Below are positions 1-7,743 of a stretch of DNA of 51,446 bases, in pieces; the stretch's first letter is position 1; each line of letters begins with the position of its first letter. The stretch is from Nitrospira sp. GTDB lineage: Bacteria > Nitrospirota > Nitrospiria > Nitrospirales > Nitrospiraceae. The position numbers and the translations under genes are program-made. The notes beneath the pieces are model-generated. The model worked only from the letters and a program-made list of their open reading frames with translations, made no database searches and was not told the DNA's origin. The DNA lies in assembly GCA_024331045.1 (NCBI GenBank), contig JANDJC010000005.1, positions 51,129-102,574 on the forward strand, written 5' to 3'.

Positions 1-1
1 C

Positions 2-433
2 GGGTGGCACAACGTCACCGGCCCCGAAAGCAATCCGACCATGGCACCGGTGGGTGGATGGTTCTGGAATTTTCGCGCGCCGCTGGCGAACAATCGTGCC
101 GAACGCGAATGGAATCGGGACAAACTCTACCAGAATCTGAATCCCGCTCCGCTGCTCGCCGGGCGGTGGTACCAGGTGCGTATCCATGTTGACACCTCCC
201 GCCCACAGGGAATCTACGAGGCCTGGATTCGTGAACAGGGGAATCCATGGATCAAGGTATCTGAATGGATCGGCGGAGTGACGCCGGACTTCACGTGGCC
301 GATTCCGGAAGCCGAGCGCGTCGGCAACCGTGTCGTCGCCATGCCGACGACCGTCAACGAAGAGGATTCGGTCATCTATCTCGACGACTTGGCCATGGCA
401 ACGGGCGAAGCGGCGTTGCCCACCTCGCCATGA
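2..433 (+). CDS. C-terminal part of a lyase-like (concanavalin-fold) secreted protein
   Basis: This reading frame is open from the left edge and ends with TGA at 431-433, so only the last 143 residues are visible. They contain a WYQVRIHVDTS stretch, then AWIREQG, and end in IYLDDLAMA. This resembles the jelly-roll (LamG / heparin-lyase-I-like) proteins in which a glycan-binding beta sandwich ends with a strand describing a short calcium or sugar site. A role in binding or cutting a polysaccharide would suit the exopolysaccharide genes that follow. The start and the catalytic residues lie outside the window, so the family call is tentative. It is followed by a 132-bp gap before the next gene on the same strand. 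Confidence 0.6.
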   Translation, partial: GWHNVTGPESNPTMAPVGGWFWNFRAPLANNRAEREWNRDKLYQNLNPAPLLAGRWYQVRIHVDTSRPQGIYEAWIREQGNPWIKVSEWIGGVTPDFTWPIPEAERVGNRVVAMPTTVNEEDSVIYLDDLAMATGEAALPTSP

Positions 434-565
434 CCGCTGAGCCTACGGTCTGTAGCCTCCTTCGGTCAGGCTCTCTTCTTTTTGGTTCCGTGATCGAGTA
501 AGGTACTGGCCTAAGGGGCAATCGGGGGTGGTTATCTCATCCAAGCCGGCGCAGGGGTGTGAACT

Positions 566-2527
566 ATGTGGAGGAATCCGGTGCGTAGCGTCGTAATCCA
601 CGGAGGCAGAGCGACCCTGGTGGTGCTGTGGGCCCTGGTGGCTGCGAGTGACGGGCTCGGCTCGCCGACGCAGATGGGGCCTGGAGTGGTGGTTCCATGG
701 GACCAGGTGAAGGAAGAGGAGGTGCTTGCGGATTCGAAGGGGCAGTGGGCGACACAAGCGGTGGCGAGCACGCAGTATCGGCCGGACGAATACAGCGCGC
801 GACAAGCGACCGGCCAGCCCGACGTGCCGACTTACTCCGACAGCAAGCGCGCATGGACCCCCAGCAGCGCGGAACGGCAGGAAGAGTGGTTGGACCTGAC
901 ATTTGCGAATCCCGTCTATGCCACCGAGGTGCGAGTGCGGCAGACGTTGAATCCTGGATCGATCGTCAAGATCGCGGCGGCGGATTCCAGCGGGACCTGG
1001 CATCGGCTTTGGGAAGGAGAGGATCCAAACCGCTACGCAAAGGATCGGATCGCCTGGTTCATTGTCCGTTTCCCTCCAACGGCTTTTCCTGTGCAGCGGA
1101 TAAAAATCCATCTGTACACGCCGGCCGTGAAAGGCTGGAAACAGATCGACGCCGTGCAACTGGTCGGCACGGCAGAGCCCGGCGCTTCATTGCCGGGCAC
1201 ACCACTCAGCCAACCATCTGACACCTCCACCGCGCAGGTACCGGCTTCGCCGGCTCCTGAGCAACGGGCTGAGAGTGCGTCTGGGTCTCTGCCTCCAGGA
1301 TGGGAGCCTCGCAAGCCCTATGACGAAGAGAAGACTTTTGTCGCGCCGCAGGCGACCGTGAAGGTCGCCGAGAGCGTGCGGCGGTTGGCCAGCCCCTTCA
1401 AAGACAAGACCACGTTTAAGGGTAGGATCACTTCACCTCGCATCGAGATCGACAACCCCTATCTCGATCCATTGGACCCGTTCTTCAATGTGCCTCGCCA
1501 AATGGCATGCCTTGACGATGGCAGCCTCTTGGTGTTTTCCACGGCCAAGACGCACCAAGATGGTCGGATGAAAGGCAATCCATACGCGACCGGGTTGTGG
1601 CGCATCGCGCCGGACGGGGCGATTACGCCGGTGGACCGTGCCCGCCACATCTTGAGCGAAGGGAAGGACCCCGAGTGCGGCGTCACGGTCGGCGCAAGCG
1701 GGCTTGATCCTCAGGCCGTCGGTCCGATCAGCGTCGATGCCGAGGGAAGCCTGGTCTTCCCCTATCAAACCAGATGGGCATTTGGCCGTTACGGCCGGGT
1801 GTTGCGGCTGACGCCGCAGAATGAGCTGGTGCCGATTCCCGAAGCGCCCCGTGCCTGTGCGCCGGAGCCGCTCAAGGACTACCGTGAGATTTTCATGGAC
1901 ATCGGGTCGGCCGCGCGCGATCCCCAAGGCCATACCTGGGTGATGGACTATGGGCGCTGCCAGCTCAAACGAGTGGCGCCGGATGAGACGGTCACCACGT
2001 TGCTGGACAAGCCGCAGGTCTGCCCGGCCGGTGATCCTGAACACCATGTGCGAGCCGACTATATGGTATGGGATAAGGCGCGCGGAGAGATGGTGATGGG
2101 CGGATCGCTCTTGTGGCTGAAGTCACCGAAGGCGGATCTCTATTCCACGATCTGGCGGGTCCGTCCCGACGGCACATTCACGCGTGTCTATCTTGCCGGG
2201 AAGCTGCGCAAGGGGTTGCCCCATATCGATGGGTTGAGCGGCCTTGCGCTCGATCCAAACGGCCGCATCATCTTCGGCGCCGGCTTCGTGCGGGCCGATG
2301 GCCATCAGCTTCTCAGACTCGACGAAGCAAAAGGGCGCACGGAATCGATCGCCGGCGCGCCACAGCCGAGCGGGACCTCCTATGCCGACGGACCGGCGAA
2401 CCAGGCCCACTTTGGGACGATCAAGGGGCTGTGCGCCGTCCCGGATGGGACGTTGTTCGTGCACGACGCCAATCACGTCATCCGCAAGGTCACACCAGCC
2501 GGCCACGTGACAACCTGGGCCTTCTGA
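566..2527 (+). CDS. secreted beta-propeller (NHL-type) protein with discoidin-like N-terminal domain
   Basis: This 653-residue protein has an N-terminal hydrophobic stretch (about residues 13-30) that can serve as a signal peptide. Residues of about 60-200 look like a discoidin/F5-8 type C beta sandwich (EEWLDLTFANPVYATEVRVR). A Pro/Ala/Ser-rich linker follows near residues 205-245. The C-terminal 350 residues read like NHL or SMP-30 propeller blades: the last blade has DGPANQAHFG, GLCAVPDGTLFVHDANHVIRKV and a closing VTTWAF. Such proteins usually bind ligands or partners outside the cytoplasm. The exact substrate cannot be read. The ATG at 566 is the first Met of the frame and precedes the hydrophobic stretch; there is only a weak Shine-Dalgarno (AGGGGTGTGAACT). 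It could work with the exopolysaccharide system, but only context says so. Confidence 0.75.
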   Translation: MWRNPVRSVVIHGGRATLVVLWALVAASDGLGSPTQMGPGVVVPWDQVKEEEVLADSKGQWATQAVASTQYRPDEYSARQATGQPDVPTYSDSKRAWTPSSAERQEEWLDLTFANPVYATEVRVRQTLNPGSIVKIAAADSSGTWHRLWEGEDPNRYAKDRIAWFIVRFPPTAFPVQRIKIHLYTPAVKGWKQIDAVQLVGTAEPGASLPGTPLSQPSDTSTAQVPASPAPEQRAESASGSLPPGWEPRKPYDEEKTFVAPQATVKVAESVRRLASPFKDKTTFKGRITSPRIEIDNPYLDPLDPFFNVPRQMACLDDGSLLVFSTAKTHQDGRMKGNPYATGLWRIAPDGAITPVDRARHILSEGKDPECGVTVGASGLDPQAVGPISVDAEGSLVFPYQTRWAFGRYGRVLRLTPQNELVPIPEAPRACAPEPLKDYREIFMDIGSAARDPQGHTWVMDYGRCQLKRVAPDETVTTLLDKPQVCPAGDPEHHVRADYMVWDKARGEMVMGGSLLWLKSPKADLYSTIWRVRPDGTFTRVYLAGKLRKGLPHIDGLSGLALDPNGRIIFGAGFVRADGHQLLRLDEAKGRTESIAGAPQPSGTSYADGPANQAHFGTIKGLCAVPDGTLFVHDANHVIRKVTPAGHVTTWAF

Positions 2528-2550
2528 AGACCGATTCTAAAGACCGGTGT

Positions 2551-2570
2551 CGAGCGGCGGAAGCCGCTCG
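2551..2570. terminator. GNRA-capped hairpin, possible bidirectional terminator
   Basis: An 8-bp perfect stem (CGAGCGGC / GCCGCTCG) is closed by a GGAA tetraloop, 24 bp after the stop of the propeller gene and before the stop of the convergent PEP-CTERM gene. There is no strong U-tract on either strand, so termination is only a guess. Confidence 0.4.
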
Positions 2571-2681
2571 GCCAGGTCTTGTTCAAGATAGAGACCCGCC
2601 GTCAAGCCAGTCAAGCGAAGCTGATTGGGTCGCGCAGAAAATCGCGCGATGGTTGCCGTTCTCTTCCGCAATGGGTGTGGG

Positions 2682-3536
2682 TCATCGCTGCACACTTCCG
2701 CGACGCTGCGCCAAGCCCGCCATCGCCGCGATGCCGCTGCTGAAGAGCCAGAAAGCGGCCGGGAGAGGCACAGGCGCGGCCTGCACGGTCACGCGTGCGG
2801 TGAAGTTGGGAAATTCAAACGGGTTGCTTTGATTGAAGTCGTTACCGCCGAACACCAGCGTCAGATAGTCATTGGTTCCTGTAAGCGCCATCCACGGCAG
2901 GGTCAGCGTGACGGTGTGAGCTGGGGTGGTGGGGTCGTCGGCCGCTGCCCAGACATGACCCGCTAGGGCGCTTGCCGCTAAGTCGGTGGCCCACCAATCG
3001 GACCAATTGGTCGTCGAGATGCCGTTGGGATACCAATTATTAGTGAACGACGCGGTGCCGGCCGTTTCGATGCCGGTCCAGGCCGTGACGGCAGGAATCA
3101 ACACCTTGTCGGTCGCTACAGGTGGCGTCGTGTTGGCTTCCAATGTAATGCTCACGTGGGCTTGCGCGTAACCATTGGCATGGAGGCCGGTCAGATCGAC
3201 GACTGACCAGCGGGAATTGAGTGACCAACCGTACTGATCTGGCGGCAGAGGCCCTGGTGGGTCGAAGATGCCGCGCCAGGCTTTAAGCCCCACTTCGTCC
3301 ACGAGGCCATCGCTGTTGAAATCCTGCCGGTCGGTGGGATTGCCGATTTGCGGCAAGGCTTGACCGGTAGCGGCGGTGAGGGTGCCGGGAGTATCGAAGG
3401 CAAAGTACAAGTGGTAGCGGATTCCTCCGGGATTGGGGTCGCCAAGGTACACGGTGGACGCTCCGGCATTTGACGCAAACGCCGTGAGGCTGCACGTGAG
3501 CGTCACTCCCACGAGCAATGAACGAACGATGGCCAT
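2682..3536 (-). CDS. VPLPA-CTERM (PEP-CTERM) sorting-domain protein
   Basis: This is a 284-residue exported protein. An N-terminal signal peptide starts MAIVRSLLVGVTLTCSLTAF. The C-terminus has the exosortase sorting signal VPLPAAFWLFSSG, then a hydrophobic stretch and a basic end (QRRGSVQR). The middle part (TVYLGDPNPGG, then DFNSDGLVDEVGLKAW) is Asp/Asn-rich, with a dockerin/EF-hand-like DFNSDGLVDE loop that may bind calcium. I place the start at 3534-3536 rather than 17 codons upstream because GGAGGTG lies five bases before it and the signal peptide begins there. A GTCACATCTG-type box (3646-3665) lies 109 bp upstream. In this family the exosortase cuts near the Pro-Ala site and the body is delivered to the surface or matrix. 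The ligand of this protein is unknown. Confidence 0.88.
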   Translation of the reverse strand: MAIVRSLLVGVTLTCSLTAFASNAGASTVYLGDPNPGGIRYHLYFAFDTPGTLTAATGQALPQIGNPTDRQDFNSDGLVDEVGLKAWRGIFDPPGPLPPDQYGWSLNSRWSVVDLTGLHANGYAQAHVSITLEANTTPPVATDKVLIPAVTAWTGIETAGTASFTNNWYPNGISTTNWSDWWATDLAASALAGHVWAAADDPTTPAHTVTLTLPWMALTGTNDYLTLVFGGNDFNQSNPFEFPNFTARVTVQAAPVPLPAAFWLFSSGIAAMAGLAQRRGSVQR

Positions 3537-3645
3537 GGTACACCTCCGTAACAGACGGTTCGACGATGAACTGTGTGGCGGAGCCACCTACGCAGCGAAC
3601 CCTATCAAAACGAAACAGGGGGGACCACCGACAGGAGCCGATCGT

Positions 3646-3665
3646 TGCAACAGATGTGACTGAAA
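3646..3665 (-). promoter_or_regulatory. PEP-CTERM upstream box, copy A
   Basis: Read on the minus strand this is TTTCA followed by GTCACATCTGTTGCA. It ends 109 bp before the start of the PEP-CTERM gene at 3536. The same 15-bp core with few changes occurs upstream of the other four intact PEP-CTERM genes of the window, all in gene orientation. It is probably a binding site for an activator or repressor of this gene set; the protein is unknown. Confidence 0.65.
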
Positions 3666-3839
3666 GTGGCTGGGGTCTTGAGGATGTCCTGTCATCCGAG
3701 CAGACACGGTGGAAGTTCCCTGGGGCTGTCAATGGAGAAGTCGTAGGGGCTCTGGACCGTTCCATTTTCGATTGAAAACTTGCAAACGCCAGTGGGGGGG
3801 TGATTTTCACTTCCGCCTGATACGAGACCCATTGGCCGT

Positions 3840-3941
3840 TCAGATTCCGTTTCGGGCAGTGGCCTTCTTCCTCGAAGAAGGTTTGGGCTGGGTGTAGAGG
3901 ATGAGTGATACAATGGCAGTCGATAGGACGATGCGCTTCAT
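3840..3941 (-). pseudogene. orphan signal-peptide stub (remnant of an exported protein gene)
   Basis: A 33-codon frame begins MKRIVLSTAIVSLILYTQP, which is a textbook lysine/arginine plus hydrophobic signal peptide. It is preceded by AAGGGATC in Shine-Dalgarno position. After the signal part it reads a short basic tail (SSRKKATARNG) and stops, so no mature domain remains. MKR-plus-hydrophobic starts are also seen at the intact PEP-CTERM gene beginning at 5618. I interpret it as the 5' remnant of a deleted member of the PEP-CTERM array. A functional 33-residue peptide is possible but less likely. Confidence 0.45.
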
Positions 3942-4048
3942 GCCGAGATCCCTTGTTTAAGATCAGTTCTTCAGGGTCATCCCTTGAGCTTGAACGGCGG
4001 GGGCGAGCAGGAGCTGCCGATGCTCAACCAGCAATGGCTGGTACGCGA

Positions 4049-4069
4049 TGCACCACCTGCGATGCGAAA
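4049..4069 (-). promoter_or_regulatory. degenerate PEP-CTERM upstream box (weak)
   Basis: On the minus strand this reads TTTCGCATCGCAGGTGGTGCA, shown here only as TTTCGCATC then AGGTGGTGCA. It keeps the 3' half (GGTGCA) and the leading T-run of the five good copies. It lies 107 bp upstream of the signal-peptide stub at 3941, the spacing seen for intact genes. It may be the decayed promoter of that lost gene. Confidence 0.3.
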
Positions 4070-4293
4070 TGGCCTAGTCGCATGGTCTCACCGATCCAGA
4101 AAAAAGATGGCGGGATGCCTCTGCGACGGGCCGGCCTTGAAGCAGACCGTTGCGTTTATTGAGCCATGCAGGACAATCACGATGAAGTTCGTGATAGGCG
4201 AACCTTGGCCGTCTCTCTTAAGCACCGGAGGAGGCGACCATCAAGATAGCCGAGCCTCCATCCGGCACACAGTGAGCAGTAACAAGCGGAACT

Positions 4294-4828
4294 CTATGCA
4301 GCCATCCGCCAACGCGACAACCGGCAAAGCCGACGATGCCGCTTCCGAAAAGCCAGACGGCCGCCGGGAGAGGGACGGGGGTCGTCAGCGGCGTGGATGA
4401 AATCGTAAAGAGCGCCTTGTACTGTCCGCCGTAACTGCTGTTGTCCCCGATGAGTACGGTGTATTCGCCGAAGTAGTGCCCGGTCAGAGCGTAGGAGAGT
4501 TGTGCGTTCCCGCCTACAGGAGCGAGGGAGGAGCCAAGATAGGTCAAATCGCTCAAGCCATTGCCGTCATCCCACCCCCGTAGAGCACCACGCCCATCTG
4601 TTGAGGCCCTAAGCCATCACTGGTGTCGTCGAAGACATCAATGTTGAGATAGAGCTGAGTGCCAGGGGCCTGTTCGAGGAGATTTTGTTCCAAGTTGGGG
4701 TGGAGCGTAAAGTCATTGGGAAACCCATACTGGTAGCCGCTCACATGTGGATTGAGCACATCCATGCCGGAGTGGTAATGGCCGTTGTTGGGTGAAAGGG
4801 AGAAAAAAGAAGCGATCGGGGCGACCGA
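4294..4828 (-). pseudogene. PEP-CTERM protein pseudogene: no start, two frameshifts
   Basis: Three frame pieces together read as one PEP-CTERM protein. The first (SPNNGHYHSGMDVLNPHVSG, on to QQMGVVLYGG) breaks within a G-run at about 4575. With one added base it continues WDDGNGLSDLTYLGSS, the usual Asp-rich motif of these proteins, through YTVLIGDNSSYGGQ to VPLPAAVWLFGSG. A second break lies inside the sorting signal at about 4316. One added base restores the ending GFAGLSRWRMAA and a stop at 4294-4296, whereas the actual frame runs on to 4218. The 5' part with a signal peptide is missing: upstream in frame there is only the terminator of the preceding gene. Two single-base losses in or next to G-runs could be sequencing errors, but the missing start argues for true decay. 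Confidence 0.75.
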
Positions 4829-4843
4829 TTAAGGTCGCCCCGA
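4803..4843 (-). terminator. intrinsic terminator of the PEP-CTERM gene at 4887-5618
   Basis: On the minus strand a perfect 11-bp GC-rich stem (TCGGGGCGACC / GGTCGCCCCGA, loop of six) is followed after a short spacer by a run of six T. It lies 43 bp after the stop codon of the gene at 4887-5618 and directly against the headless pseudogene. Confidence 0.85.
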
Positions 4844-4849
4844 CACAGA

Positions 4850-4890
4850 TCCTACAAAGGAGAGTTACGGTCCTATACAAGGAGAGTTAC
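4850..4890. repeat. short imperfect tandem duplication (about 21 bp x 2)
   Basis: Two adjacent copies share TCCTA, ACAA and GGAGAGTTAC. The second copy ends at the stop codon of the minus-strand PEP-CTERM gene. It looks like a local slippage duplication; no function is implied. Confidence 0.55.
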
Positions 4891-5618
4891 TTAGCTGAGG
4901 AATGGTGCCGCCGCGCCAGGCCTGCCAGACCTACCAGCCCGCCGCCGATGAGCCAGATTGCGGCGGGGAGGGGAACTGGGGCTGTTTTAATGCGGGCAGT
5001 GTAGGCTTGCCGTCCGGACTGTTCGATATCTGATGGCGCATTCCCGCCAAACGCTAAAGAGTAGAAGCCTGGTTCGACGAGGAATCGTCCAAACACGGTG
5101 GGACCTTCCTTGCCTATTGCGGGCCGCAGACCGTCAGGGCCACCGCCGTTTGCGACATGACCGAGATACGTAAGGCCTGGCGCCCATGATGTCGAGCCGA
5201 TATTGTTAAATTGGTGGGTTTCCGTTCCCAACTGTTCCCAACCTCGATACAACGTAAAGGCCGGAAACAATCCACCCGTCGTCCCTCGGGCAAGAGTCAC
5301 ATCCAAAAATGCGCTCTCAGTGAGGCCACTCAAATCCAACGCCACCCAATGCACCGTGTGAGTCCAGCCCTTGAGCCCATCGGGATTTGAGGGTTCGGCC
5401 CAGCTTCGAGGCCCGACTCCTAAATTGGTCGGCGAATCCGGATGGTCACTGCTTCGGAAGATAATCCCATCGTTCATCCCCATCGTAATCAGCCATTCAT
5501 AGCTGATTCCAGGATCAAACCCAGGATTCGGGGTGATCGTCGCGGCAGGTGACGGGACCGGCAACGCCAAGAGATAAGTACCTGCCACAAGGCTACTGAA
5601 AAAGACCAGGCGCTTCAT
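4887..5618 (-). CDS. VPLPA-CTERM (PEP-CTERM) sorting-domain protein
   Basis: This 243-residue exported protein has a signal peptide (MKRLVFFSSLVAGTYLLALP) and a C-terminal exosortase signal (VPLPAAIWLIGGG, hydrophobic stretch, ARRHHSSAK). The body contains WVALDLSGLTESAFLDVTLA and FYSLAFGGNA. These phrases also appear in variant form in the neighbouring PEP-CTERM protein at 2682-3536 (WSVVDLTGLHANGYAQAHVS, YLTLVFGGND), so the two are likely paralogues. The start at 5616-5618 was preferred over the Met 15 codons upstream because GGAGAG is eight bases away and the signal peptide starts there. It has its own upstream box (5754-5773) and its own terminator (4803-4843), so it is a single-gene unit. 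The function of the mature domain is unknown. Confidence 0.88.
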   Translation of the reverse strand: MKRLVFFSSLVAGTYLLALPVPSPAATITPNPGFDPGISYEWLITMGMNDGIIFRSSDHPDSPTNLGVGPRSWAEPSNPDGLKGWTHTVHWVALDLSGLTESAFLDVTLARGTTGGLFPAFTLYRGWEQLGTETHQFNNIGSTSWAPGLTYLGHVANGGGPDGLRPAIGKEGPTVFGRFLVEPGFYSLAFGGNAPSDIEQSGRQAYTARIKTAPVPLPAAIWLIGGGLVGLAGLARRHHSSAK

Positions 5619-5753
5619 AGTACACTCTCCTTTGCTAAAAGCCCCATTTGCTAAAAGCTCCATTCATCCTCACCCTTGCCCGTAAGGGTTTGCGATGAAC
5701 GGTCGAGAGCATACCAAGGCCTTCCCTGGTAAATCCAGAGCAAAATCCACCCC

Positions 5754-5773
5754 TGCACCAGGTGCAACAAAAA
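5754..5773 (-). promoter_or_regulatory. PEP-CTERM upstream box, copy B
   Basis: On the minus strand this is TTTTT then GTTGCACCTGGTGCA, matching 12 of 15 core positions of the best copy (43963-43982). It ends 135 bp before the ATG of the PEP-CTERM gene at 5618. A possible minus-strand sigma-54-like pair (GG at about 5752, TTGCT at about 5737) lies next to it, but this was not found at the other genes. Confidence 0.55.
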
Positions 5774-5802
5774 ATTAAGACAATCTTAACGAGCGGCTAG
5801 AG

Positions 5803-5818
5803 TGGCACAAAAAATGCT
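5803..5818 (+). promoter_or_regulatory. sigma-54-like -24/-12 element facing the plus strand
   Basis: TGGCACAAAAAATGCT matches the RpoN consensus (TGGCAC, ten bases between GG and GC, TGCT) except for one T. Transcription would go to the right, where no convincing gene starts, so it is either an orphan match or the promoter of a small RNA or lost gene. Confidence 0.35.
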
Positions 5819-6393
5819 TGCCGCAACGATGAAGGGTCTCACCTGGTTTTTCAATGCCGAGCTAACGCTGTATGAGCAGCAAAACAACACCTGATCGCAC
5901 TCACAACCCTCATGTGCTGAAAGAAACACGCACTAGACATCGCTCTGGGCCCTACCACGGCACCTGCTCCAACACAGGTGAGTCAAAGTCGGAAGCCGGT
6001 CACGCTCCCACAGACCAATCAGCGTCACCCAGCGTCACCGTTCTTCTCGTCACAACAAACGCCTCTGAACCTGGAGCAGGGAGCAAGTTCCCGCGATCGG
6101 CGCGATCATTGGTTTGGCGAGCAAGCACCTCCTTTCCGAATCATAAGCTCCGACCCATAAGTCGATAGGTTCTCACTCAAGTACTCCCCTTCCATTTCCC
6201 GGCGCCTCAAAAACACACGGGCAAGAAGCCGAACATTCCTAATAGAAGCTACGCTCTCCAAATGAGCCGCCCAATAACGCGGAACGAGGGGGATCCATCA
6301 CGTTTGGCGTGGATGAACTGGCATTGGCTTTGAGGTAGCGAAAGGCGGCCGGCTCCAGCCGTCCCGGGAACAGACTGAAGCCGGAAACACCAG

Positions 6394-7218
6394 TTACGCA
6401 GAGGTCGTCTGCCGGCGCACTGTCCATCCTGCTAGCCCAGCCAACCCACCGCCAAAGAGCCAGAGCGCAGCCGGCAGTGGAACCGGCGTCTGGACAACAC
6501 GGCCGCTGAAGCCAGCCGCGTCTTGCGGCGTCAAGGTGAACGACAGGATGGCCGACATGGTCACGCAAGGTTGCCCGCAGGTGAGTTGACCGTTGGCGCT
6601 GAATGTAGTCGTGCCGGTACCGCCCAGGATGGAAAAGAGCGAACCGATATCGACGTTCTTTGAGATCGGACTGCCGTTTGAGAAGAGGTCATACGAAGTC
6701 AATAGGCTGCCGCCTGGCACGACGGGTTGCACGGTGGCGCCATTGCCAAAGCCATCGGTGAGGGTGATTCCCAGTTGAGCGTGCGAGTCAATGGGGCCGA
6801 GCAGCGTCGGGGTGAGGGGAACATTGATAGCAAATAAGTAGGTCAAGGGAACCGTAGCTAAGTTCGTGGCGCTGGCGGAGAAGAACAACACTGGATCAGG
6901 AATCGCCCCGGCGTCTTGAATAATCAAGGTGCTGCCGCTTGAATGGGTGAAGGTCAAGGGTTGGGCCAGGGTGAACAGATCCTGCTCCCGGTCGTAGCGC
7001 CAGGAAGGTGTCGCTTGAAATTGTTCCTGCCCGATGGTCACGGACAGGAAGGGTTCGGCTGGAATCGCCACTTGCGCGTGGGCCACGGCGGCAGGTCCGA
7101 GAAAGCCCAGCGACAGAATTCCCGCAATCCACGCCCCGGACAATGCCACCTTGATAAGGTGGATCACCCGGTTTACTCCACGCGACACAGAACGAACAGT
7201 AAAAATGTTCCCATCCAT
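6394..7218 (-). CDS. VPLPA-CTERM (PEP-CTERM) sorting-domain protein
   Basis: This 274-residue exported protein has a long signal region, with its hydrophobic core at about residues 24-48 ending AVAHA. The C-terminal exosortase signal is VPLPAALWLFGGG followed by a hydrophobic stretch and TVRRQTTSA. The mature part is rich in small polar residues and beta-strand-like patterns and contains a Cys pair (TCGQPC) near its end, which could form a disulfide. It has AAAGGAG eight bases before the ATG at 7216-7218. The regulatory box (7537-7556) is unusually far away, 318 bp upstream, so a long leader or a distant activator site is likely. The body is not recognisably related to the other PEP-CTERM proteins here; its function is unknown. 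Confidence 0.87.
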   Translation of the reverse strand: MDGNIFTVRSVSRGVNRVIHLIKVALSGAWIAGILSLGFLGPAAVAHAQVAIPAEPFLSVTIGQEQFQATPSWRYDREQDLFTLAQPLTFTHSSGSTLIIQDAGAIPDPVLFFSASATNLATVPLTYLFAINVPLTPTLLGPIDSHAQLGITLTDGFGNGATVQPVVPGGSLLTSYDLFSNGSPISKNVDIGSLFSILGGTGTTTFSANGQLTCGQPCVTMSAILSFTLTPQDAAGFSGRVVQTPVPLPAALWLFGGGLAGLAGWTVRRQTTSA

Positions 7219-7743
7219 GGGTGATGCTCCTTTCTCTCCTTACTCCACGTCGAAGGATTGGCTCAGCAGAAAATGTATATCGTGACTACAAGCGCGTAAG
7301 CCGGCTCACGCGCGGTCTTGACCTCTCATCGTCACCACGACTCTTTTCTCGCTCCAGTGTTATAAGCAGGTTTGCTCCTTGTCGATCCGCGGTTAATCTT
7401 GCGTCAAGAATCTGAATTCCTCTGCTTGCTCCTGTGAGCAAGCGATGGATCTACCGTAGTGGTTCGACTACGTAGTCTTTCGATGGTCGGTTATGCCCCA
7501 ATGCGACGGATAGAGCTACTGATGGATGACAATTTCTGCAACAGATGTGACAAAAATGATGGGCGATGAAGGGGGATACGGGATGGGCGCGGGCAAAAAG
7601 ATCTCGCAACGGATCCCCACGGGGGGCGCTCCGCTTGGGCGGGGTTGCTGTTGCCTAGGTGAAACGGAGTCTGGCGTATAGCGGCAGCGAGAGTGTCTGC
7701 CCACGGACGCCGCCGCCCTCTTTTCTCGACGGTTTTCTCCGAT
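7219..7743. other. intergenic region carrying box C
   Basis: About 525 bp between the PEP-CTERM gene starting at 7218 and the stop of the minus-strand gene beyond it. It holds the regulatory box at 7537-7556. I see no gene or clear terminator here. Confidence 0.6.
7537..7556 (-). promoter_or_regulatory. PEP-CTERM upstream box, copy C
   Basis: On the minus strand this is TTTTT followed by GTCACATCTGTTGCA, identical in its 15-bp core to copy A. It is 318 bp upstream of the PEP-CTERM gene starting at 7218. Confidence 0.65.

Larger units (their letters stand above)
3537..4293. other. intergenic region with regulatory box and PEP-CTERM debris
   Basis: About 750 bp lie between two PEP-CTERM units without an intact gene. 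It holds the regulatory box at 3646-3665, a signal-peptide stub at 3840-3941 and a degenerate box at 4049-4069. Other short open frames here show no recognisable protein features. Confidence 0.6.
5619..6393. other. intergenic region carrying box B and a sigma-54-like site
   Basis: About 775 bp without a convincing gene. Just upstream of the 5618 start a 12-bp unit (TTTGCTAAAAGC) is repeated at about 5631-5657. The regulatory box lies at 5754-5773 and a TGGCAC-type element at 5803-5818. The 98-codon open frame at 5872-6168 has no ribosome binding site and an unnatural composition; I do not call it. Confidence 0.6.

Noticed and set aside
5872..6168. 98-codon open frame in the intergenic region
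   Set aside because: No ribosome binding site, no recognisable motif, low-complexity composition unlike the neighbours.
3537..7743. Sigma-54 promoters upstream of every PEP-CTERM gene
   Set aside because: I looked for GG-N10-GC on the minus strand between box and start; only the gene at 5618 has a weak candidate, so no general claim can be made.
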